Shown here piece after piece: positions 1 to 5,250 of a stretch of DNA of 5,250 bases. The stretch's first letter is position 1, and each line of letters opens with the position of its first letter. The stretch is from contig CAMWIZ010000087.1 of assembly GCA_947174455.1 (NCBI GenBank), forward strand, positions 1 to 5,250, read 5' to 3'. A model generated the notes under the pieces. The model was not told the DNA's origin. It worked only from the letters and a program-made list of their open reading frames with translations, and searched no databases. This stretch comes from an uncultured Clostridia bacterium (GTDB taxonomy: Bacteria; Bacillota; Clostridia; Oscillospirales; Acutalibacteraceae). The position numbers and the translations under genes were made by a program.

Positions 1-95
1 GCCTGAAAATCCGACTTCGCAATCTAAGCACCATATTTAATCAGTGCTTCCTTAACTTTTTGTACCGCCTTAATATAAAATTCACAAACGACCTA

Positions 96-124
96 TTGAC
101 AAAACAAGGAAATTAGTATATAAC
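96..124 (+). promoter_or_regulatory. Sigma-A promoter of htpG
   Basis: A perfect -35 hexamer TTGACA (96-101) is followed, after exactly 17 bases, by the -10 hexamer TATAAC (119-124), one base from consensus. Transcription should begin near position 131, giving a 5' leader of about 60 nt before the htpG ATG. The -10 box ends 4 bases before the CIRCE operator, so bound HrcA would cover the start site. A TATATA alternative at 117-122 gives a 15-base spacer and is less likely. Confidence 0.85.
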
Positions 125-128
125 TATT

Positions 129-155
129 TTAGCACTCTAACATAACGAGTGCTAA
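129..155 (+). promoter_or_regulatory. CIRCE operator (HrcA repressor binding site)
   Basis: The arms TTAGCACTC (129-137) and GAGTGCTAA (147-155) are a perfect 9-bp inverted repeat separated by 9 bases. This matches the canonical CIRCE element exactly. CIRCE is the operator of HrcA, a repressor kept active by GroEL and released on heat or protein-folding stress. It normally precedes groESL and hrcA-grpE-dnaK. Here it sits on the expected transcription start of htpG, 35 bases upstream of the start codon, so it would also lie in the mRNA leader. The hrcA gene itself is not in the window. Confidence 0.96.
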
Positions 156-176
156 ACCACATCAGAATAATAAAAA

Positions 177-181
177 AGAGG
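177..181 (+). promoter_or_regulatory. Ribosome binding site of htpG
   Basis: AGAGG, followed by T, lies 8 bases before the ATG at 190. The spacing is good and supports this start, which also matches the usual N-terminus of bacterial Hsp90 (residues TQFKSE leading into the first helix). Confidence 0.8.
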
Positions 182-189
182 TAACATAA

Positions 190-2058
190 ATGGAAAAAAC
201 ACAATTTAAATCAGAGTCAAAAAGATTGCTTGACTTGATGATTAACTCAATCTACACACACAAGGAAATTTTTCTGAGAGAGATTATCTCAAACGCCAGT
301 GATGCCATTGATAAGCTTTTCTTTGTATCGCTTACAGATGACAAGGTAGGACTTAACCGTGAGGACTTTAAGATTAAGCTTGCACTTGATAAGGAAAACA
401 GAACCATCACCGTAAGCGACAACGGCATCGGTATGGATAAAAACGACCTTGAAAATAACCTTGGCACTATCGCAAGCAGCGGTTCCTACAAGTTTAAGCA
501 GGAAAACGAAAAAACTGACGATGTAGATATTATCGGTCAGTTCGGCGTCGGTTTCTACTCTGCCTTTATGGTTTCAAGTGAAATTAAGGTTATAACTAAG
601 AAATACGGAAACGACACCGCTTATATTTGGGAAAGTACTGGTGCTGACGGTTACACCATTACAGAAACCGAAAAGGACGAAGTAGGTACAACCATCATTA
701 TAAAGGTTAAAGAGGACACAGAAAACGAAAAATACTCAGATTACTTGGAGCAGTACAGAATATCTGCCCTTGTAACAAAGTATTCCGATTACATTCGTTA
801 CCCAATTGTAATGAAAAACGAGCATAAAAAGATGATAGAGGGCACAATGGACGACCCGCAGTTTGAGGTTGTAGCTGAGGACGAAATTCTAAACAGCATG
901 GTTCCTATTTGGCAAAGAAGCAAAAAGGACGTAACCGCAGAGGAGTACAATGAGTTCTATAAGCAAAAATTCTTTGATTTTGAAGACCCTATGCACGTTA
1001 TTTCCACTTCTGTTGAGGGTGTTGTAACTTATAAGTCGCTGCTGTTTATACCTAACAGAGTTCCGTTCAACTACTACACAAAGGAGTACAAGCGTGGCTT
1101 ACAGCTTTACAGCAGCGGTGTACTTATCATGGAAAGCTGTGAGGACTTACTGCCTGAACATTTCGCATTTGTAAAAGGTGTAGTTGATTCTCAGGATTTG
1201 TCGCTTAACATTTCAAGAGAAATGCTTCAGCATGACAGGCAGCTAAAGACTATAGCTTCAAATATTGAAAAGAAAATCAAAAATGAGCTTGCAGCACTTT
1301 TGAAGAATGACAGAGATAAGTATGAAAAATTCTTTGCAAACTTTGGCAGACAGCTAAAATTCGGTATTGTAAGCGATTACGGTGCACACAAGGAAGCTGT
1401 AAAGGATTTGGTTCTTTTCTATTCCTCAACCGAAAAAAAGCTTGTTACACTCAAAGAGTATGTTGAAAGAATGGGCGAAGAGCAGAAAGAAATCTATTTT
1501 GCAACGGGTGACAGCATAGAGAATATTGACAGACTTCCTCAGATAGAGGGTATGCGTGACCAAGGAATAGAGATTTTGTATTGCCCTGAACAGATTGATG
1601 AATTTGCTATGCAGGGAATTGGTGAATACGACGGAAAAATGTTCAAGAACATTGTCAACGATGATATAGACACACCTGACGGTGATGATGAAAAAAAGGA
1701 CGATGTAGAGGTACTGACATTTATTAAGAATTTACTAGGAGACAAGGTAAACGACGTTGTATTCTCCAAAAAGCTAAAAACTCATCCTGTGTGCATGACA
1801 GCAAAGGGCGGAGTTTCCTTTGAAATGGAAAAATACATGGCAATCGCTCAGCCGGAAGCAAAGGTAAAGGCTGAAAGAGTTCTTGAGATAAATGCTTCAC
1901 ACCCTGCCGTAAACAGCCTTATAGCAAATATGACAGCAGATAAGGAAAAGGCAGAAAAGTACGCAAAGCTCTTGTACAGTCAAGCACTGTTAATTGCAGG
2001 CTTGCAGCTTGAAGATCCGTCGGAATACGCAGAGCTTGTGTGCAGTCTAATGGTTTAA
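190..2058 (+). CDS. htpG: Molecular chaperone HtpG (bacterial Hsp90)
   Basis: Cytosolic ATP-dependent homodimeric chaperone that remodels client proteins, usually with DnaK. The 622 residues match the family's usual length (E. coli about 624). The N-terminal GHKL ATPase domain spans roughly residues 1-215. It has the catalytic Glu31 and Asn35 in EIISNASDAIDK, Asp77 in DNGIGMD, and the glycine-rich lid segment GQFGVGFYSAF at 116-126. The middle domain (about 216-490) carries the ATP-contacting Arg343 in NISREML. The rest is the C-terminal dimerisation domain, with HPAV at 571-574. There is no eukaryotic MEEVD tail; the protein ends in LVCSLMV. The frame is intact with no sign of decay. The gene appears monocistronic, bounded by a CIRCE-controlled promoter and a hairpin terminator, and so is probably repressed by HrcA and induced by heat. 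Family, start and frame are certain; the regulation is inferred from the operator. Confidence 0.98.
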   Translation: MEKTQFKSESKRLLDLMINSIYTHKEIFLREIISNASDAIDKLFFVSLTDDKVGLNREDFKIKLALDKENRTITVSDNGIGMDKNDLENNLGTIASSGSYKFKQENEKTDDVDIIGQFGVGFYSAFMVSSEIKVITKKYGNDTAYIWESTGADGYTITETEKDEVGTTIIIKVKEDTENEKYSDYLEQYRISALVTKYSDYIRYPIVMKNEHKKMIEGTMDDPQFEVVAEDEILNSMVPIWQRSKKDVTAEEYNEFYKQKFFDFEDPMHVISTSVEGVVTYKSLLFIPNRVPFNYYTKEYKRGLQLYSSGVLIMESCEDLLPEHFAFVKGVVDSQDLSLNISREMLQHDRQLKTIASNIEKKIKNELAALLKNDRDKYEKFFANFGRQLKFGIVSDYGAHKEAVKDLVLFYSSTEKKLVTLKEYVERMGEEQKEIYFATGDSIENIDRLPQIEGMRDQGIEILYCPEQIDEFAMQGIGEYDGKMFKNIVNDDIDTPDGDDEKKDDVEVLTFIKNLLGDKVNDVVFSKKLKTHPVCMTAKGGVSFEMEKYMAIAQPEAKVKAERVLEINASHPAVNSLIANMTADKEKAEKYAKLLYSQALLIAGLQLEDPSEYAELVCSLMV

Positions 2059-2081
2059 TCCCTTTTATAAAAATATGTTTC

Positions 2082-2135
2082 AAACCAAAATCCCGATACA
2101 TTACGGTGTATCAGGATTTTGGTTTTTATATTTAT
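2082..2135 (+). terminator. Intrinsic terminator of htpG, probably bidirectional (shared with gpr)
   Basis: Two 19-base arms (2082-2100 and 2107-2125) pair around the 6-base loop TTACGG with a single mismatch (C2094 against A2113). The arm is followed by a T-rich tail, TTTATATTTATG. The hairpin starts 23 bases after the htpG stop. Read on the minus strand, the mismatch becomes a U-G wobble, so the stem is fully paired, and it is followed by AAACATATTTTTA. It could therefore also stop gpr transcription arriving from the right, about 160 bases past the gpr stop. Confidence 0.85.
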
Positions 2136-2168
2136 GTTGTCAGGTAATTACAGTTGAAGTCTTCGCAC

Positions 2169-2182
2169 TTAAAACGTTTTAA
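2169..2182. repeat. 14-bp perfect palindrome between convergent genes
   Basis: TTAAAACGTTTTAA is perfectly self-complementary with a central CG, the symmetry of LacI/CcpA-family operators. It lies between two convergent gene ends where no promoter is visible, so an operator role is doubtful. It has no loop and would not make a useful RNA hairpin. The rest of 2136-2282 shows no gene or other clear signal. Confidence 0.4.
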
Positions 2183-2282
2183 TAACCAATGATACTTTCC
2201 TTAAACCTGCCAAAGGCTCTGAGTTTGCCAGCCGTCGGCTTAAAAAAAGCGAACAAAAATTTTACAAATTCTCCCATAGTAA

Positions 2283-3170
2283 TCACTTGGACAACTCCAA
2301 CAATTCCTCTGCTGTGAAGTCGGGGTGAAGTGCTACATTTATTGCCATTCCTATTAAAAAAGAGGCTCTCTCAATAAGAAGATCTATTTCTCTGGGTGTC
2401 ACAACCATCATTTGACCCTTCGGTTCAACCATTGCCCTCAGCTTTTCGCCGTCCTCCTCGCTGTCGGGTGACAGTAAGTCCGCCGCCAGTGTTGCAGCAT
2501 CTACCACTGTGGGTACACCTATGCCAATTACAGGTATACCTGTTGTTTTTTTGCTTATAACTCTGCGGTTATTGCCAACACCCGCACCCGGAGAAATTCC
2601 CGTATCAGAAATTTGAACAGTACAGCCAAGCCTGTTTAGTCGGCGTGACGCCAATGCATCTACCGCAATAATACAGGAAGCACCTGTCTTTTCAATAATT
2701 CCCGATATCAGTTCGGAAACCTCTATTCCCGTTTGACCCAATACACCGGGGGAAACCACACATACACTCCTCAGCTTATCTAAACCCAGTGATTGTGCAA
2801 GATCGCCTGATATATGACGTGTGGCAAGAACCTTAGCGGCTGCAAGCGGACCTAATGCATCCGGAGTAATGTTATGGTTGCCTATCCCCACTACAAGAGC
2901 CGTACCGCTTTTAGGAACAAGCTCACGTATTTGTCTGCCGATAATGTCAAGACGTTCGTCCGCCGCTGTAAAATCCGCCGTCAATGCCTTAAATTCACAG
3001 GTTATATATGTTCCCTTATCTTTTCCCAGCGATTCCGCAGCAGACTGTGACAGCACCTCCATTTTCGTAATTTTCATATTGGCTGTGCTTTCCGTAGTCA
3101 TTTTCATGCCTTTTATGTCTTCCTTGACAAGCTCCCTTGCCTCCAATGCAAGATCTGTGCGAATTTCCAT
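2283..3170 (-). CDS. gpr: Germination protease GPR (spore protease, peptidase family A25)
   Basis: Forespore-made endopeptidase that starts breakdown of the small acid-soluble proteins (SASPs) coating spore DNA during germination. The 295 residues begin MEIRTDLALEARE and keep both Asp-containing active-site segments: ITPDALGP (Asp104) and VDALASR (Asp171), equivalent to Asp127 and Asp193 of Bacillus megaterium GPR. ISDTGISPGAGVGN (187-200), IPVIGIGVPTVVDA (212-225) and VTPREID (257-263) are also conserved. It is shorter than Bacillus GPR (about 370 residues): a segment around residues 234-250 is much reduced, and only six residues precede the point matching the Bacillus self-cleavage site. 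I chose ATG 3170 because AAAGGGAG (3178-3185) lies 7 bases upstream. An in-frame TTG at 3203 would add 11 residues but has only a weak purine run ahead of it. SigG control is expected from the family; I found no convincing SigG promoter. The usual partner spoIIP does not follow. Confidence 0.96.
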   Translation of the reverse strand: MEIRTDLALEARELVKEDIKGMKMTTESTANMKITKMEVLSQSAAESLGKDKGTYITCEFKALTADFTAADERLDIIGRQIRELVPKSGTALVVGIGNHNITPDALGPLAAAKVLATRHISGDLAQSLGLDKLRSVCVVSPGVLGQTGIEVSELISGIIEKTGASCIIAVDALASRRLNRLGCTVQISDTGISPGAGVGNNRRVISKKTTGIPVIGIGVPTVVDAATLAADLLSPDSEEDGEKLRAMVEPKGQMMVVTPREIDLLIERASFLIGMAINVALHPDFTAEELLELSK

Positions 3171-3177
3171 ACTGACA

Positions 3178-3185
3178 CTCCCTTT
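3178..3185 (-). promoter_or_regulatory. Ribosome binding site deciding the gpr start
   Basis: On the minus strand AAAGGGAG precedes the ATG at 3170 with a 7-base spacer, the best Shine-Dalgarno match upstream of gpr. It lies inside the longer in-frame reading frame that begins with TTG at 3203, and so argues that translation starts at the ATG and the short N-terminus is real. Confidence 0.75.
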
Positions 3186-3315
3186 GTTAAAAGAAAACCT
3201 CAACTAAAACTTTTCTTTCGACTGCTTGACCTTTCCGAGAATTAGTTTTCCTCATTGTTTTATAATTATGTGGAAAACACTTAAGCCGATTTTAACCAAA
3301 CCCTTAATAGTTCTG

Positions 3316-3402
3316 CGAAGCTTTATAAAGTTTCGGTTAAGCCTTTTTAAAGGCTTGTGGTTTCCAAAGGCAACGCCTTTGGTCGGTGTCCGCAGACACC
3401 GA
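3316..3402. repeat. Cluster of four tandem palindromes (putative intergenic repeat element)
   Basis: Four hairpins stand almost end to end. A (3316-3335) is CGAAGCTTTA against TAAAGTTTCG with one G-T wobble. B (3339-3356) is AAGCCTTT, TT, AAAGGCTT. C (3364-3382) is CCAAAGGC, AAC, GCCTTTGG. D (3383-3402) is TCGGTGTC, CGCA, GACACCGA. B, C and D are perfect 8-bp stems, and C and D abut with no base between them. TTTCGGT (3331-3337) can also pair with ACCGAAA (3398-3404), closing a larger branched fold around B and C. None is followed by a long T-run on either strand, so they are not ordinary terminators. They resemble multicopy palindromic intergenic elements, but copy number cannot be judged from one window. 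Confidence 0.7.
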
Positions 3403-3454
3403 AATACCTTGCCTGAGGGCAGCGGAGAGGGGGACAAACAAACCATCTCACATA

Positions 3455-3498
3455 ATAAAGTAAAAATGGGAAGAACCTGCTGCAAGTGGTTCTCCCCA
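3455..3498 (-). terminator. Intrinsic terminator for leftward transcription
   Basis: Read on the minus strand, GGGGAGAACC (3488-3497) pairs with GGTTCTTCCC (3468-3477) over a 10-base loop. There is one G-U wobble and an extra closing T-A pair (3498/3467). The stem is followed at once by TTTTTA (3466-3461) and more T-rich sequence. On the plus strand the wobble becomes an A-C mismatch and no T-tract follows, so the signal points left. It lies about 220 bases past the gdhA stop and would protect gpr from gdhA read-through, or end a short transcript starting near 3570. Confidence 0.8.
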
Positions 3499-3602
3499 AC
3501 AATAACCTGCGGTACTGATAAATAACTTTTCCTGTACAAGTTGGACTGCCATTAAAAAATAACTGTGTCAATCATAGATTATAACCACATAGATACAACA
3601 AT

Positions 3603-3650
3603 CCCCCTCGTTTCAAGTTAACAACGAAACAAGGGGGACATTTTATTTTT
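3603..3650. terminator. GC-rich terminator-like hairpin downstream of gdhA
   Basis: Twelve-base arms CCCCCTCGTTTC (3603-3614) and GAAACAAGGGGG (3626-3637) enclose an 11-base loop. In minus-strand RNA the single irregular pair is a U-G wobble, so the stem is complete. It begins 77 bases after the gdhA stop, the expected place for the gdhA terminator, but the minus-strand tail ATTGTTGTAT is a poor T-tract. The plus-strand tail ACATTTTATTTTTT is much better, although that strand carries a C-A mismatch in the stem and has no gene that needs terminating. It probably works in both directions. Confidence 0.7.
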
Positions 3651-3714
3651 TATCAGAAAATTGCAAAACCGATAATCAGTTTACAAAAATCGAAAACCTA
3701 TGTGCATTTATAAA

Positions 3715-5082
<1,368 letters not shown>

Positions 5083-5087
5083 TCATC

Positions 5088-5103
5088 CTGTACTTTTGTA
5101 CAG
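5088..5103 (-). other. Small perfect hairpin in the gdhA leader
   Basis: CTGTAC and GTACAG form a perfect 6-bp stem around a 4-base loop (AAAA in the transcript). It lies 12 bases upstream of the gdhA ribosome binding site, inside the predicted leader of about 130 nt. No T-tract follows, so it is not a terminator. It could stabilise the mRNA 5' end or bind a regulator as DNA. I recognise no known riboswitch in the rest of the leader. Confidence 0.5.
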
Positions 5104-5197
5104 AAATTACAGCTTAATAATTACTTGCCAATTCCATAATTTACGTATGCTTTTCACTGCCCCGCCAATTATCGGTATCAACTTAAAACACTTTAAC

Positions 5198-5226
5198 AGT
5201 ATAACACCTTAACTTGAAAAATGCAA
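5198..5226 (-). promoter_or_regulatory. Sigma-A promoter of gdhA
   Basis: On the minus strand TTGCAT (5221-5226) and TATACT (5198-5203) are separated by exactly 17 bases. They match consensus at 4 of 6 and 5 of 6 positions. Transcription would begin near 5191 and leave a leader of about 130 nt. The -35 box overlaps an inverted repeat, TGCAA (5222-5226) and TTGCA (5235-5239), spaced by 8 bases, a possible regulator site. Confidence 0.8.
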
Positions 5227-5250
5227 CAGTAAAATTGCAAATCTTTCAAA

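Larger units (their letters stand above)
3171..3714. other. 544-base non-coding, palindrome-rich intergenic region between gdhA and gpr
   Basis: No convincing gene is present. Open frames of 74-99 codons run through 3226-3571 on both strands, but they overlap one another, cross perfect hairpins, lack good ribosome binding sites and have no recognisable protein character. The stretch holds the gpr leader (3171 to about 3270), a block of four tandem hairpins (3316-3402), a minor TGCC/GGCA stem (3410-3421), a leftward terminator (3467-3498) and a GC-rich terminator-like hairpin (3603-3637). On the minus strand CATAATTATA (3261-3270) resembles a -10 region about 90 bases upstream of gpr, but no -35 element of either sigma-A or SigG type stands at a proper distance, so I do not call it as a promoter. 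Confidence 0.7.

Noticed and set aside
26..49. AAGCAC / GTGCTT inverted repeat, possibly a second CIRCE or a terminator
   Set aside because: The distance between the GCAC and GTGC cores is 12 bases instead of the 13 of CIRCE, and the outer arm bases do not match. The stem is only 6 bp with a 12-base loop and a weak T-tract, so neither reading is convincing.
24..86. Minus-strand open stretch ending ...KAVQKVKEALIKYGA then TAG, resembling the tail of a protein
   Set aside because: It is closed upstream by an in-frame TAG at about 96, where the htpG -35 box lies, and has no ATG, GTG or TTG start or ribosome binding site. At about 20 codons it could be a gene remnant, but this cannot be supported.
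2230..2240. AGCCG-T-CGGCT with a nearby run of seven A, considered as a gpr terminator
   Set aside because: The loop would be a single base, and on the gpr strand the T-run comes before the stem, not after it.
2821..3207. Plus-strand reading frame of 128 codons opposite gpr
   Set aside because: It is antisense to well-conserved GPR coding sequence, has no ribosome binding site and no recognisable protein features.
3261..3299. CATAATTATA on the minus strand as a SigG or sigma-A -10 box for gpr
   Set aside because: The SigG -10 pattern is imperfect, and no GHATR-like or TTGACA-like -35 lies at the right distance. Promoter assignment would be guesswork.
3226..3571. Overlapping small reading frames on both strands (74-99 codons) in the gdhA-gpr spacer
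   Set aside because: They run straight through four hairpins and a terminator, overlap each other and lack initiation signals. The openness is best explained by the palindromic DNA.
3566..3571. Perfect TTGACA on the minus strand in the gdhA-gpr spacer
   Set aside because: No -10-like hexamer exists 16-18 bases downstream; the sequence there is CAGTCC-like.

Overview
The window suggests a low-to-moderate GC, spore-forming member of the Clostridia. An Oscillospiraceae/Ruminococcus-like bacterium fits best by protein flavour, but the genus is an inference. The evidence is a perfect HrcA operator (CIRCE), strong Gram-positive ribosome binding sites, T-rich intrinsic terminators, and gpr, the germination protease found only in endospore formers.

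Layout. Positions 1-95 hold no supportable gene. A complete regulatory region follows: a consensus sigma-A promoter (96-124), CIRCE over the expected transcription start (129-155) and a ribosome binding site. It drives htpG (Hsp90) on the + strand (190-2058). A long hairpin terminator (2082-2125 plus T-rich tails) lies between htpG and the convergent gpr gene (minus strand, 2283-3170). Between the start of gpr and the end of gdhA is a 544-base non-coding stretch (3171-3714) packed with palindromes: four back-to-back hairpins at 3316-3402, an intrinsic terminator for leftward transcription at 3467-3498, and a GC-rich terminator-like hairpin at 3603-3637. The right third is gdhA (minus strand, 3715-5061), an NADP-type glutamate dehydrogenase. 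It has its own good sigma-A promoter (5198-5226) and a leader of about 130 nt containing a small perfect hairpin.

The three genes look like separate transcription units: a heat-inducible chaperone, a forespore enzyme that degrades the DNA-protecting SASPs at germination, and the central ammonium-assimilation enzyme. I see no operon linking them and no new multi-gene system. The least explained parts are the palindromic block upstream of gpr, a possible small transcript between the two leftward terminators, the choice of gpr start (which decides whether a zymogen propeptide exists), and direct CIRCE control of htpG.
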